DNA from: Lacisediminihabitans sp046156175
Lineage (GTDB): Bacteria; Actinomycetota; Actinomycetes; Actinomycetales; Microbacteriaceae
Direction of reading: 5' to 3'
Length of the DNA: 64,000 nt
Assembly: GCF_046156175.1 (NCBI RefSeq)
Contig: NZ_JAYLVL010000002.1
Location: 186,001 to 250,000 of the forward strand
Part shown: positions 41,537 to 50,105 of the stretch, in pieces
Layout: each line of letters opens with the position of its first letter
Numbering within the stretch: position 1 is the first letter of the stretch
Notes under the pieces: generated by a model
Told to the model about the DNA's origin: nothing
Seen by the model: only the letters and a program-made list of their open reading frames with translations
Databases searched by the model: none
Program-made: the position numbers and the translations under genes

Positions 41537-41896
41537 TCAGCTCTCGACTTCGACGATCACCGCACGCAGCTGCGAGAGCCGGGCACTCACCCGGCGGATG
41601 TTCTCCGGAGCGGCGCCCACTGTCTCGAGAGACTCCCCCAGACTGTGCACCAGGAGGTCGAAGGCCTCGCCGGTGACCCGGAGACCCGCGTGGGCGTGAC
41701 GCATGCTCCGGCCCTCATAGCGCTCCGGGCCGTCGAGCGCGACGGTGAGGTAGGCGTGCAGGTGCAACCGGAGTTGGCCACTGTCAATGACAGAGAACCA
41801 GGGCGACAGGAGTTCATCGGTGCTGACCCGCTGCCAGAACTCGGACACCACAGCGGCGACAGCGGCGTCTCCGCCGATCTCGTCATACAAATTCAT
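41537..41896 (-). CDS. Truncated haemoglobin, group I-like
   Basis: A 119-residue 2-on-2 globin starting MNLYDEIGGDAAVAAVVSEF. The proximal His lies in SMRHAHAGLRVT, matching the group I consensus AHAGLxIT, and the E-F region LHAYLTVALDGPERYEGRSM is characteristic. Group I proteins bind O2 or NO and often detoxify NO. The start at 41896 gives the standard length and has GGGGAATTC upstream; 54 extra upstream codons are not globin-like. It is divergent from the spermidine-synthase-like gene. Confidence 0.88.
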   Translation of the reverse strand: MNLYDEIGGDAAVAAVVSEFWQRVSTDELLSPWFSVIDSGQLRLHLHAYLTVALDGPERYEGRSMRHAHAGLRVTGEAFDLLVHSLGESLETVGAAPENIRRVSARLSQLRAVIVEVES

Positions 41897-42002
41897 TGAA
41901 TTCCCCGCGCCGACTCGATTACCAGAGTCATTCTCATACGAAAGTGAGGATCTTGACAATTCCCCCCAACAAGGGCTCCCCGAATGAGGCACGCTCCCGC
42001 CG

Positions 42003-42893
42003 ATGCAGCGAGTGTGGCAGGGTCGTGGGGTGACCGAACATCCCTCCGCGATCCTCAAACTCAGCGGCTATCGAGCGGTGATCGAGCCCGATCGCTGGGT
42101 GCCGGGCAGCTTCACCCTCATCGTCGATGGAACCCCGCAGTCGCACGTGAACCTCGAGGACCCGAGCCAGCTGTTCTTCGAATACATCCAGCGCATCGGG
42201 CATGTGGTCGACCAGCTCAGGATGCCGGGCGAACCCCTCACGGCCCTGCACCTGGGTGCCGGGGCATTCACCCTTCCGCGCTACATCGAGGCGACCCGCC
42301 CGGGATCCCGTCAGCAGGTCGTGGAGATCGAGACCGACCTCGTCGACCTCGTTCGCGCTCACCTGCCGTTGCCGCGAAACGCGTCCATCCGGGTGCGGCA
42401 CGGGGACGCGAGGGAGGTGCTCGGCAAACTCCCGGGCGGACTCCGCGGCGAGATCGACCTGCTGGTCGTGGATGTCTTCAGCGGCGCCCGCACGCCGGCC
42501 CATGTGACGAGTCTCGAGTTCTACCGCGAGGCGGTCGCGCTGCTGAAGCCCGATGGCGTGGTCGTGGCGAACGTCGCCGACGGCCCCGGACTCGCTTTCG
42601 CCCGCGGCCAGGCCGCCACCATGCTCGCCGCCACCGGGCATGTCGCCGCCCTCGCCGAAACCCAGATCCTCAAGGGTCGCCGCTTCGGCAACGTGGTGAT
42701 GGTGGGCTCGCGCGAACCGCTGCCGATGGACTGGATGCCGCGGCTCCTGGCCGGCGGACCGCATCCCTCCAAAGTGGTGGAGGGGGCCGAGCTGCGCAAC
42801 TGGATCGCGGGAGCCTCGATCGTCACCGACGACACGGCTGTGCAATCTCCTCCCCCGGCCAAGAACATCTTCCAGGTGGGCAACCGCGACTGA
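42003..42893 (+). CDS. Spermidine synthase-like methyltransferase-fold protein
   Basis: The 296-residue protein has a Rossmann methyltransferase-like core: ALHLGAGAFTLPRYIEATRP (glycine-rich loop), VVEIETDLVDLVRAHLPLP (acidic strand), RVRHGDAREVL, and LLVVDVFSGARTPAHVTSLE followed by FYREAVALLKPDGVVVANV. These match the spermidine synthase family, where polyamine aminopropyl transfer uses decarboxylated SAM; many actinobacterial members are of unknown substrate. No membrane domain is fused to it. GTG at 42030 (just after GTCGTGGG) is an alternative start that would remove nine residues. Confidence 0.8.
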   Translation: MQRVWQGRGVTEHPSAILKLSGYRAVIEPDRWVPGSFTLIVDGTPQSHVNLEDPSQLFFEYIQRIGHVVDQLRMPGEPLTALHLGAGAFTLPRYIEATRPGSRQQVVEIETDLVDLVRAHLPLPRNASIRVRHGDAREVLGKLPGGLRGEIDLLVVDVFSGARTPAHVTSLEFYREAVALLKPDGVVVANVADGPGLAFARGQAATMLAATGHVAALAETQILKGRRFGNVVMVGSREPLPMDWMPRLLAGGPHPSKVVEGAELRNWIAGASIVTDDTAVQSPPPAKNIFQVGNRD

Positions 42894-42929
42894 CGTGAGA
42901 TTGCCAGCGAATCGGTTCAGACTCGAGAG

Positions 42930-44051
42930 ATGATGCGCCAGACACTGCCGCTCGCTGTGGCCTCGCTCCTCGTGCTCACGGGCTGCGCTGAGGTTTCGGA
43001 GCCGCGCGATAGTCCATCGACCGCCCCCTCGGCTCCCCCACCGGCCGGCAGCGTTCGCCCCGTCGGCGAACCGAGGGTGCTGGCGACCGGGCTCGCATCA
43101 CCGTGGTCGATCGTGCGCCTCGGGGACGCCGATTCCACCCTGATCAGCGAACGGGATTCCGGCACCGTGGTGGAACGGCTGCCATCGGGCAAACTCCGCG
43201 ACGTCGGTGTCGTCCCCGGAGTCGTGCATGCGGGCGAAGGCGGCCTGCTCGGCCTCGCGGTGCACCCCGCGTCGTCCGGTTCGGCACGCTGGCTCTACGC
43301 CTACCTCACGACGGCCACGGACAACCGCATCGTGCGGATGCCCCTGGCCGGGGAATCAGGCTCGTACCGCCTCGGCGATCCGATCCCGATTCTCACCGGG
43401 CTCGCCAAGGCCGGCAATCACGACGGTGGTCGCATCGCCTTCGGCCCGGATGGCATGCTCTACGCCACCGTCGGCGATGCCGGGCAACCCAGCCGCGCCC
43501 AGGACCCCGCCTCCCTCAACGGAAAGATCCTACGGATGACGCCCACCGGCGGCGTGCCCCGGGACAACCCGACCAGCGCATCCCTCGTCTATTCGCTCGG
43601 ACACCGCAACCTCCAGGGCATCGCCTGGGACGCGGACGGGCAGCTCTGGGCCGCCGAGTTCGGCCAGAACACCTGGGACGAATTCAACCGGATCGAACCG
43701 GGCGGCAACTACGGCTGGCCGGTCGTGGAGGGAATCGGGTCGAAGAGCGGTTTCATCGATCCGCTCTACCAGTGGCCCACCGCCGATGCCAGCCCGAGCG
43801 GACTCGCCTTCGCTGGCGGAACGTTCTTTCTGGCGGCGCTGCGGGGAGAACGGCTCTGGGCGATCAACCCGGGAAGCGCCACCACGGCACAGCCCTACTT
43901 CACCGGCGATCTCGGACGGCTGAGGGATGCCGTGGCCGGCCCGGACGGATCTCTCTGGCTGCTGACCAACAACACGGACGGGCGCGGAACACCGGGCGAG
44001 GGCGACGACAAACTCGTGGAAGTGCGACTGGATGCCTCTCGCGCGGGTTAA
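42930..44051 (+). CDS. PQQ-type sugar dehydrogenase (glucose/sorbosone dehydrogenase) lipoprotein
   Basis: The 373-residue protein has a lipoprotein signal with lipobox LVLTGC (Cys at 19), a Ser/Pro-rich linker and a six-bladed beta-propeller of the soluble-GDH/sorbosone dehydrogenase family. Family motifs include HAGEGGLLGLAVHP, GNHDGGRIAFGPDGMLYATV, SLGHRNLQGIAWDADGQLWA, and GQNTWDEFNRIEPGGNYGWP. Such proteins oxidise sugars using PQQ at the cell surface. No PQQ biosynthesis genes are in the window, so cofactor supply is unknown. It is followed closely by a TPR-like gene. Confidence 0.85.
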   Translation: MMRQTLPLAVASLLVLTGCAEVSEPRDSPSTAPSAPPPAGSVRPVGEPRVLATGLASPWSIVRLGDADSTLISERDSGTVVERLPSGKLRDVGVVPGVVHAGEGGLLGLAVHPASSGSARWLYAYLTTATDNRIVRMPLAGESGSYRLGDPIPILTGLAKAGNHDGGRIAFGPDGMLYATVGDAGQPSRAQDPASLNGKILRMTPTGGVPRDNPTSASLVYSLGHRNLQGIAWDADGQLWAAEFGQNTWDEFNRIEPGGNYGWPVVEGIGSKSGFIDPLYQWPTADASPSGLAFAGGTFFLAALRGERLWAINPGSATTAQPYFTGDLGRLRDAVAGPDGSLWLLTNNTDGRGTPGEGDDKLVEVRLDASRAG

Positions 44052-44061
44052 TCTCAAAGGG

Positions 44062-44574
44062 ATGATTACCGGCTACGACCCCGAGACCCTGCGAGAGCAC
44101 GTCGACCGTGCCCTCGTCGAATCCCGACTCGCCGAACTGGGCAACGGGCGGAGCACTGCGGTGCTCGGAGAGAAGGCCGAGCTGCTGCGCCTGCTCGGCA
44201 GGCACGGCGAGGCACTCGTGGCCGCCGAACAGGCCTTTCGACTCGCCCACTTCAGTGGGGATCGTGAACAGCTCACCGCTGCCCGCCTGCGGCGAGCGCG
44301 CATCTTCCAGTACCAGGGTGAACTCGATCGGGCCCTTGCCGAGATGACGGCCGTGCGGGCCACCGCCGCCCTCGAAGAATGGGCGGCCCTCGAGGGCTCG
44401 GCCGCCTACTTCTCGGGGTCAACCCTGTTCGACCTCGGGCGCTACACGGAATCCCGGGAGGCATTCGCCGCCGCGCTCGACATCCGCACCGGATCGGAGG
44501 CACCCGTGTCCGAGATCGAATCCGCCCGCTTCGCGCTGGAGGTCGCCACGCGACAGGCAGCGGCATTTGGCTGA
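44062..44574 (+). CDS. TPR-like helical repeat protein
   Basis: The 170-residue protein starts MITGYDPETLREHVDRALVE and is made of TPR-like helix pairs, for example LRLLGRHGEALVAAEQAFRL and RARIFQYQGELDRALAEMTA. It has no signal peptide or catalytic motif, so a protein-interaction role is likely. An upstream in-frame ATG at 44032 would overlap the sugar dehydrogenase by 20 bp; neither start has a good ribosome-binding site. Its end overlaps the SprT-like gene by 8 bp. Confidence 0.65.
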   Translation: MITGYDPETLREHVDRALVESRLAELGNGRSTAVLGEKAELLRLLGRHGEALVAAEQAFRLAHFSGDREQLTAARLRRARIFQYQGELDRALAEMTAVRATAALEEWAALEGSAAYFSGSTLFDLGRYTESREAFAAALDIRTGSEAPVSEIESARFALEVATRQAAAFG

Positions 44575-45031
44575 GCTTCTGCGGGTGCGTCGTTGGGCGG
44601 ATGCCCTCATCGCCCTGCACCTCGACCCCGCCTGGAGCTTCACGTTCGACTCCGCGAAGACGCGGGCGGGACTCTGCAATTACACCTCGAAGACCATCAG
44701 TGTCTCGCGCTATCTCGCCTCGAGATATGAGGACGACGAGATCCACCAGGTGCTGCTGCACGAGGTCGCGCACGCGATCGCCGGCACCCGCGCGGGTCAT
44801 GGGCCGCGCTGGAAGACCGTAGCGGCAGACCTCGGATACGAGGGAAACCGCTTGCACGACGGGGCGATCGCCAGCGAACTAGCCCCCTGGGTGGGAGCCT
44901 GCCCGGCGGGGCATCTCCACTACCGGTATCGCCGTCCCACCCGCACACTCGCGTGCGGACGCTGTTCCCGGCGCTTCGACGCCGCCCACACGATCGCCTG
45001 GACACAACGCCAGGTGGCGCGGCAGCGCTGA
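44567..45031 (+). CDS. SprT-like zinc metallopeptidase-domain protein
   Basis: The 154-residue protein has the SprT-like catalytic motif LLHEVAHAIAGTRAGHGPRW (HExxH plus a downstream His) and a C-terminal zinc ribbon with CPAGHLHYRY and CGRCSRRFD. In eukaryotes the related SPRTN cleaves DNA-protein crosslinks; bacterial SprT-like proteins are largely uncharacterised. The proposed start is TTG at 44567, overlapping the TPR gene's stop. A GTG at 44585 is an alternative. The overlap suggests co-expression with the TPR-like protein. Confidence 0.8.
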   Translation: MAELLRVRRWADALIALHLDPAWSFTFDSAKTRAGLCNYTSKTISVSRYLASRYEDDEIHQVLLHEVAHAIAGTRAGHGPRWKTVAADLGYEGNRLHDGAIASELAPWVGACPAGHLHYRYRRPTRTLACGRCSRRFDAAHTIAWTQRQVARQR

Positions 45032-45074
45032 CCGCCCGGCGTCACGTCAGCGGCCGAGATTCACGGGGCGGGAG

Positions 45075-45485
45075 TCAGCGGTCGGGATCGAAGGCGGCCG
45101 CAAGGTGCGCCGCGACGTTCTTCCAGTGGCCGAGCATCATCCGTCGCTCCTCGCGGTCGGCGAGACGGTCGTGGTGGATGACGATCGTCGTGCCGCCGTC
45201 CACCTCCTTCACCGATACCTGGAGGGTGGTCTCGTGGGGCCAGTCCTCCGGCTGCCAGGTGAGACGCACCTTCGCGTTGTCCGCGTAGGCGCGCACCTCG
45301 CCGGCGACGCCATCCGCGGTGCGATAAGTCTCGCCCTTCACGCGAGGCAGGGTCGTCTCGCCCAACCACAGGGGGAGGCCCTCACCGATCAGGAACTGCC
45401 AGGCGACATCGATGCGCGCGGGCACGGTCTGCCGCACGCCGACGTTCCAGCCGGCATCCTTCGTCTTTCCTGGCGTTTCGGTCAT
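45075..45485 (-). CDS. SRPBCC/AHSA1-like domain protein
   Basis: The 136-residue protein has the START/Bet v 1-like fold of the AHSA1 group: QTVPARIDVAWQFLIGEGLP, LWLGETTLPRVKGETYRTAD, VRLTWQPEDWPHETTLQVSV, and TIVIHHDRLADREERRMML with a C-terminal helix HWKNVAAHLAAAF. These proteins bind small ligands or assist Hsp90-type ATPases. ATG at 45485 is chosen because GGAGGAG lies just upstream. It is transcribed divergently from the CGNR regulator, with a palindrome between them. Confidence 0.85.
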   Translation of the reverse strand: MTETPGKTKDAGWNVGVRQTVPARIDVAWQFLIGEGLPLWLGETTLPRVKGETYRTADGVAGEVRAYADNAKVRLTWQPEDWPHETTLQVSVKEVDGGTTIVIHHDRLADREERRMMLGHWKNVAAHLAAAFDPDR

Positions 45486-45513
45486 TGCTGTCTCCTCCAT
45501 GAGAGCCAGTCTA

Positions 45514-45534
45514 GTAACCGGCTACATTGGTTAC
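45514..45534. promoter_or_regulatory. GTAACC-N9-GGTTAC palindrome in SRPBCC/CGNR divergent spacer
   Basis: A perfect 6-bp inverted repeat, GTAACC (45514-45519) and GGTTAC (45529-45534), ends immediately before the CGNR gene's ATG and 28 bp upstream of the SRPBCC start. It is well placed for autorepression of both genes by the CGNR protein. Binding is inferred. Confidence 0.55.
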
Positions 45535-46143
45535 ATGTTCACGACTGATGGCCGCCCGACCGGCCAGGAGATGACCCTGAGTGACGGCCGGGACTGGTGG
45601 TTCGACTCGGGCTCGCTGGCGATCGATTTCGCCTACACCGGGGCGATGACCTCCGGCCGGGAGACGCTTCATGCCGCGTCCGACCTCTCGGCGTGGCTCA
45701 CCGGTCGGTTTCCCGAAGTGGTCGACGGCGCGACCGACCGTGACCTTGTCGACGCACGGGCACTTCGCGGATCGCTCGCCCGCGCGGCTCTTGCCCGAAG
45801 CAGCGACACCGAGATCCCTTCGGACGACGTCGACGTGATCAACCTCTTCGCGGCGACCCCGGACATCGCGCCCTCCCTCGTGGGGGGCACGCGCCAGGCC
45901 GGACGCTCCCGCGCGAAGGCCAGCCAGGCCCTGTCTGTTCTCGCCAGAGAGGCAGTGGAACTGTTCGCGGCCAACCCGAGCGATCGCATCCGCGAGTGCG
46001 CAGCGGATGACTGCGATCTCGTTTTCTACGACGAATCACGCTCCAACAACCGCCGCTGGTGCTCGATGCAGCGCTGCGGGAACAGGGCGAAGGTGCGAGC
46101 CCATCGGGCCCGCACCTCCGAAGACGCTCCCCCGCCGAAGTGA
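45535..46143 (+). CDS. ABATE/CGNR zinc-finger putative transcription regulator
   Basis: The 202-residue protein has an N-terminal ABATE domain (WWFDSGSLAIDFAYTGAMTS) and a C-terminal CGNR zinc finger: IRECAADDCDLVFYDESRSN then NRRWCSMQRCGNRAKVRAHR, with four Cys arranged CX4C...CX4C. Such proteins are predicted stress-responsive transcription factors in Actinobacteria. ATG at 45535 follows the GTAACC palindrome directly; the mRNA may be nearly leaderless, since no ribosome-binding site is seen. The divergent SRPBCC gene is a likely target. Confidence 0.85.
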   Translation: MFTTDGRPTGQEMTLSDGRDWWFDSGSLAIDFAYTGAMTSGRETLHAASDLSAWLTGRFPEVVDGATDRDLVDARALRGSLARAALARSSDTEIPSDDVDVINLFAATPDIAPSLVGGTRQAGRSRAKASQALSVLAREAVELFAANPSDRIRECAADDCDLVFYDESRSNNRRWCSMQRCGNRAKVRAHRARTSEDAPPPK

Positions 46144-46159
46144 GGGTGATCGAGCGGGA

Positions 46160-46465
46160 CTAGCTGACCGTTACCTCTTTCCAGAAGGCGACGTAGTTGC
46201 TGAAGTCTTTGCCTTCCGTGCGCGCGAAGGCGGTCTCGTAGGGGTGCGGGTAGCTCCAGGCGCGATCCTGAAGCAGGGTGTCGCCGTCCTTGACGCTGAA
46301 GTACTGGCAGGCGCCCTTCCACGGGCAGGTGTACGGCGTCGCGCTGTCGACGAGGAACTCGCTCTTGACGCTCGACGGGGGAAAGTACCAGTTGCCCTCG
46401 ATCTTGATGAGTTCGTCTTGCGGGGCGTCGGCAATGACGACGCCATTGAGAATTGCCTGGGTCAT
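46160..46465 (-). CDS. DUF427 family protein
   Basis: The 101-residue protein matches DUF427: ILNGVVIADAPQDELIKIEG, NWYFPPSSVKSEFL, TPYTCPWKGACQYFSVKDG, WSYPHPYETAFARTEGKDF and FSNYVAFWKEVTV. The two Cys in TPYTCPWKGAC are conserved. The fold is a small beta barrel and the biochemical role is unknown. It is convergent with the CGNR gene. Confidence 0.9.
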   Translation of the reverse strand: MTQAILNGVVIADAPQDELIKIEGNWYFPPSSVKSEFLVDSATPYTCPWKGACQYFSVKDGDTLLQDRAWSYPHPYETAFARTEGKDFSNYVAFWKEVTVS

Positions 46466-46554
46466 GATTCCTCCTGGAGGCTATGGGTGGGTAGTAGGCA
46501 CAACGCTACGCACGCAACCTGAATTCCCTCAGGCGCCGGTGGCAGACTTGACCG

Positions 46555-47034
46555 ATGCGAATCCTCCTCAAGCTCGTGCTGGACTGCACTCCGGATGCCG
46601 CGTGGGACGCCGTGCGCTCCCCCCGGGGCATGCAGCAGGTCTCAGCTCCGTTTTCCACCTTCGAGTCGCTCGAACCCGCCGGCTTTCCCGTGTCGTGGTC
46701 GGCCGGCGATCATCCGGTGAAGATCTCGAGCTTCGGCTTGGTGCCCGTCGGAGACCAGGTGATCGGCATCTCCTACCCCGAGCGCGATGACGACGTGCGC
46801 GTGCAGGTGGACAACGGCCGCGGGCTCAGCGGACCGCTCGCCCTCGTGACCAAATGGCAGCACTCGATCGCCATTGCTCCGGCGGTCGGCGGCCGCACCC
46901 TGTACCGCGACCAGCTGGTCTTCGAAGCCGGATCCCTCACCCCGCTGCTCTGGTTGGGCTACTGGGCGTTCTGGCAGTGGCGCGGCGCCCGCATCCGTTC
47001 TCTCGCTCCCACCTGGAAGTCCCGCACCTCATGA
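46555..47034 (+). CDS. SRPBCC-like small protein, function unknown
   Basis: The 159-residue protein begins MRILLKLVLDCTPDAAWDAV and follows the strand-helix pattern of polyketide cyclase/SRPBCC proteins, with a C-terminal helix SLTPLLWLGYWAFWQWRGAR that resembles the long ligand-covering helix. No catalytic motif was seen. Its stop overlaps the DUF1684 start by 4 bp (ATGA), so the two are probably co-translated. Confidence 0.7.
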   Translation: MRILLKLVLDCTPDAAWDAVRSPRGMQQVSAPFSTFESLEPAGFPVSWSAGDHPVKISSFGLVPVGDQVIGISYPERDDDVRVQVDNGRGLSGPLALVTKWQHSIAIAPAVGGRTLYRDQLVFEAGSLTPLLWLGYWAFWQWRGARIRSLAPTWKSRTS

Positions 47035-47645
47035 CCGCCTACGAGGTCGCCGACTGGCGCCGGCGCGTCTTCGCGCTCTACGCGGAGGTGCGCGTCGCCA
47101 CGGATCTCTTCGCCGCCCACGACCTGTGGAGGCGGGAACGGGATCGGCTCTTCGCCGAACATCCGTCGTCCCCGCTGTTGCCCGACGACCTCGCAGCCTT
47201 CACCGGACTGCCGGTGAAGCCCTACGACCCGGACTGGCGGTTCGAAGTCGCCGTGACGGCGGCCGAGCCCCGGCACATGGACTTCGAGACCGGAACCGAC
47301 GGCATCGTGCCCTTCGACCTCATCGGAGTCGCGGATGTCCCCGGCATCGGGCAACTGGACGTCTGGAAGCTCGGCAGCTACGGCGGCGGCATCTTCCTTC
47401 CGGTGAAGGATGCCCTCGCCGGGCGTCCGGGCGGCACCTACGGCGGCGGCCGCTACCTCCTCGACACCATCAAGGGCGCGGATCTCGGCCCCGGCCGAGC
47501 TCGCGACTCTCTCGTGCTCGACTTCAACTTCGCCTACAACCCCTCCTGCGCCTATGACCCGGCGTGGGCCTGCCCGCTTGCGCAGGCGGGCAATCGCGTG
47601 GCCGTGGAGATCCCCGTGGGCGAACGGTATTCGGGAGTGCACTGA
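47031..47645 (+). CDS. DUF1684 family protein
   Basis: The 204-residue protein carries DUF1684 motifs: GGGRYLLDTIKGADLG (residues about 142-157), LVLDFNFAYNPSCAYDPAWA and CPLAQAGNRVAVEIPVGERY. The conserved Cys pair in NPSCAYDPAWACP suggests a metal site. The function of the family is unknown. The start at 47031 overlaps the SRPBCC-like gene by 4 bp. It precedes the helicase gene by 230 bp, which hold the helicase leader. Confidence 0.88.
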   Translation: MTAYEVADWRRRVFALYAEVRVATDLFAAHDLWRRERDRLFAEHPSSPLLPDDLAAFTGLPVKPYDPDWRFEVAVTAAEPRHMDFETGTDGIVPFDLIGVADVPGIGQLDVWKLGSYGGGIFLPVKDALAGRPGGTYGGGRYLLDTIKGADLGPGRARDSLVLDFNFAYNPSCAYDPAWACPLAQAGNRVAVEIPVGERYSGVH

Positions 47646-47875
47646 CCCCACCTGCTAGAGTGGGGGTACTTGCGAGACCACGAAGGTCTCCCTGCGTCGT
47701 TGAACGCTCCCTCTTCTCCCCGTCGCATCCCAGGTTTTGTTTGATATCTGCGGCGCGAACGGGTTGTAGATACTTTCTGCGGCGATCGATTGCGGCCATC
47801 GTCGCTCTCGCCACTTCACACCCGGGTTTCGACAACCTCGATCGCCGGCGTGTGGTTCTATCCGAAAGCTCGACC

Positions 47876-49417
47876 ATGTCTGAATCCACCTCATCCTTCG
47901 GCGCGCTCGGCGTGCCGGCACCCCTCGTCGCGGCCCTGTCCGCGCAGGGGATCGACTCCCCGTTCCCGATCCAGGTCGACACGCTGCCCGACACCCTCTC
48001 GGGACGTGACGTGCTCGGCCGCGGAAAGACCGGCAGCGGCAAGACCCTCGCGTTCGCCATCCCAATGATCGCCCGTCTCGGCGGGAAGCTCGCCGGCGGC
48101 CAGCGTCGCCCGGGACGCCCTCTCGCGCTCATCCTTGCTCCGACTCGCGAGCTTGCCACCCAGATCACCGTTGCGCTCACCCCGCTCGCGGATGTCTACG
48201 GGCTCAAGTCCGTCACCATCTTCGGCGGCGTCTCGCAGCAGCGCCAGGTCGCGGCACTCAAGGCCGGTGTCGACATCGTCGTCGCCTGCCCCGGCCGCCT
48301 CGAAGACCTCATGAAGCAGGGCTTCGTCTCGCTGGATGCCGTCGAGATCTCGATCCTCGACGAGGCCGACCACATGGCAGACCTCGGCTTCCTTCCCGTG
48401 GTCACCCGCATCATGGATAAGACCCCCCAGTCCGGACAGCGCATGCTGTTCAGCGCGACCCTGGACAACGGAGTCGATCGCCTCGTGAAGAAGTACCTCC
48501 ACAACGAGGTGCTGCACTCGGTCGACGAAGCGACATCACATGTCAGCGCCATGACACACCATGTGTTCGAGGTCGACTCGGTGGAAGCGAAGAACGAACT
48601 GATCAAGAAGCTCGCCTCCGGCACCGGTCGCCGCATCCTCTTCATGCGCACCAAGCACCACGCCAAGAAGCTGGCCAAGCAGCTCACCGACGCGGGCATC
48701 CCCTCCGTCGACCTGCACGGCAACCTCTCTCAGGTGCAGCGCGACCGCAACCTCGCCTCCTTCGCCGCCGGTGACACCCGGGTGCTCGTGGCGACGGATG
48801 TCGCGGCCCGCGGCGTGCACGTGGACGACATCGAACTCGTCATCCATGTCGACCCGCCGGCCGAGCACAAGGCGTACCTTCACCGCTCTGGCCGCACCGC
48901 CCGCGCCGGCAAGGAGGGCGAGGTCGTCACGATCGTGCTCCCGACCCAGCGCCGCGACACCGCCGCCCTGCTCAAGAAGGCGGAGATCACCGTCACCCCG
49001 CAGCAGGTCTCGGCCGACTCGGCCGCCGTCACCGCCCTCGTGGGCGACGTCGCCGCCTGGGTCAAGCCCGCTCCGCGCGCCGCCGTCCAGGTCCAGGGTG
49101 CTCCGCGGGCCCGCTCCGGCGGACAGCGCCAGTCGCAGGGCGGACGTTCCGCCGGACAGGGTCGCTCGCAGGGAGGTTCGCAGGGCGCGAACGCCCAGCG
49201 CAAGCGTGCCAACCGCGACGGTGCGCCTGCAGCCGGTGGCTCGCGCAACTTCTACAGCACGGCAAGTGGCGAGAGTGCGTCATCCGGCGCTCCTCGCACG
49301 GGCGGGGCTCCGCGCGGCGGTGCGTCATCCGGTGCCGGCCGTGCCGGATCCGGCGGCGGACTCGTCGGCATGTCACAGGGCGGCGGACGTCGTCGCAGTG
49401 GCGGCGGCGGTCGCTAG
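47876..49417 (+). CDS. DEAD-box RNA helicase with Gly/Arg/Ser-rich tail
   Basis: The 513-residue protein has all DEAD-box motifs: GRGKTGSGKTLAF (I), APTREL (Ia), CPGRL (Ib), ILDEADHMADLGF (II), SAT (III), RTKHHAKKLAK (IV), VLVATDVAARGVHV (V) and YLHRSGRTARAG (VI). The tail after about residue 405 is rich in Gly, Arg, Ser and Gln, as in helicases acting in ribosome assembly or cold adaptation. A 230-bp leader upstream (47,646-47,875) contains no gene, which is compatible with 5' UTR regulation as seen in cold-shock helicases. It is followed by a strong terminator. Confidence 0.93.
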   Translation: MSESTSSFGALGVPAPLVAALSAQGIDSPFPIQVDTLPDTLSGRDVLGRGKTGSGKTLAFAIPMIARLGGKLAGGQRRPGRPLALILAPTRELATQITVALTPLADVYGLKSVTIFGGVSQQRQVAALKAGVDIVVACPGRLEDLMKQGFVSLDAVEISILDEADHMADLGFLPVVTRIMDKTPQSGQRMLFSATLDNGVDRLVKKYLHNEVLHSVDEATSHVSAMTHHVFEVDSVEAKNELIKKLASGTGRRILFMRTKHHAKKLAKQLTDAGIPSVDLHGNLSQVQRDRNLASFAAGDTRVLVATDVAARGVHVDDIELVIHVDPPAEHKAYLHRSGRTARAGKEGEVVTIVLPTQRRDTAALLKKAEITVTPQQVSADSAAVTALVGDVAAWVKPAPRAAVQVQGAPRARSGGQRQSQGGRSAGQGRSQGGSQGANAQRKRANRDGAPAAGGSRNFYSTASGESASSGAPRTGGAPRGGASSGAGRAGSGGGLVGMSQGGGRRRSGGGGR

Positions 49418-49429
49418 TCACACGACCTG

Positions 49430-49467
49430 AAAGGGCCCTCACACTTCGGTGTGGGGGCCCTTTTTTT
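49430..49467 (+). terminator. Rho-independent terminator of DEAD-box helicase
   Basis: AAAGGGCCC with TCACAC, a TTCG loop, GTGTGG and GGGCCC form a stem followed by seven T. It is the clearest intrinsic terminator in the window and lies 12 bp after the helicase stop. Confidence 0.93.
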
Positions 49468-49565
49468 CGCTTTCAGGGAGCCCGAAGCCCCCTCCGCGCC
49501 GCAGAATGACAGGTGCGCTCGTGAGTTCGGGCGCCAGTGTCACTCGGGCCAGCGGAGACGGGCTC

Positions 49566-50105
49566 TCAGTACAGGCGACCGACCGAGGCGAGGGCCGCGC
49601 GAACGAGCGCTCCGCGACCGCCCTCCATCTCGGCGGAGACCTCGTCGGAAGCCGCCTCCTGAGGGGTCATCCAGGTGAGTTCGAGGGCATCCTGACGCGG
49701 GTCGCAGGTGCCGGTCACCGGCACAACGTAGGCGAGGGATACCGCGTGCTGGCGGTCATCGGTGAACTGCGATCCCGGAAACGGGAAGTACTCTGCGACC
49801 GAGAACGGAATGGGGCTCGAGGGCAGCAGCGGAAATGCCATGGGGCCGAGATCCTTCTCGAGATGGCGGAAGAGCGCGTCACGCAGGCTCTCGCCGTACA
49901 TCACCCGCCCGGAGACGAGGGTGCGGGTGATCGCGCCGGCGGAGTTGGCACGCAGCAGGATGCCGACCTGGGTGACCTGGCCGACGCCGTCCACTCGCAC
50001 GGGCACCGCCTCCACGTAGAGCAGGGGAAGCCGTCGCCGTGTTTCGGCGAGCTCCTCATCGGACAGCCAGCCAGAATTCGGGTCAGGTGTGCCTACGGAG
50101 CTCAT
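49566..50105 (-). CDS. Degenerate Nudix-fold protein (DUF4916)
   Basis: The 179-residue protein matches the actinobacterial DUF4916/Nudix-like family: GWLSDEELAETRRRLPLLYV, VEAVPVRVDGVGQVTQVGIL, LVSGRVMYGESLRDALFRHL and ISYVVPVTG-type strands. Its Nudix box reads GRVMYGE x7 RHLEKDLG, where the metal-binding Glu residues of REUXEEXGU are replaced by His, Lys and Asp. Classical hydrolase activity is therefore doubtful and a binding role more likely. Its start overlaps the end of the upstream membrane ORF by 23 bp. Confidence 0.85.
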   Translation of the reverse strand: MSSVGTPDPNSGWLSDEELAETRRRLPLLYVEAVPVRVDGVGQVTQVGILLRANSAGAITRTLVSGRVMYGESLRDALFRHLEKDLGPMAFPLLPSSPIPFSVAEYFPFPGSQFTDDRQHAVSLAYVVPVTGTCDPRQDALELTWMTPQEAASDEVSAEMEGGRGALVRAALASVGRLY

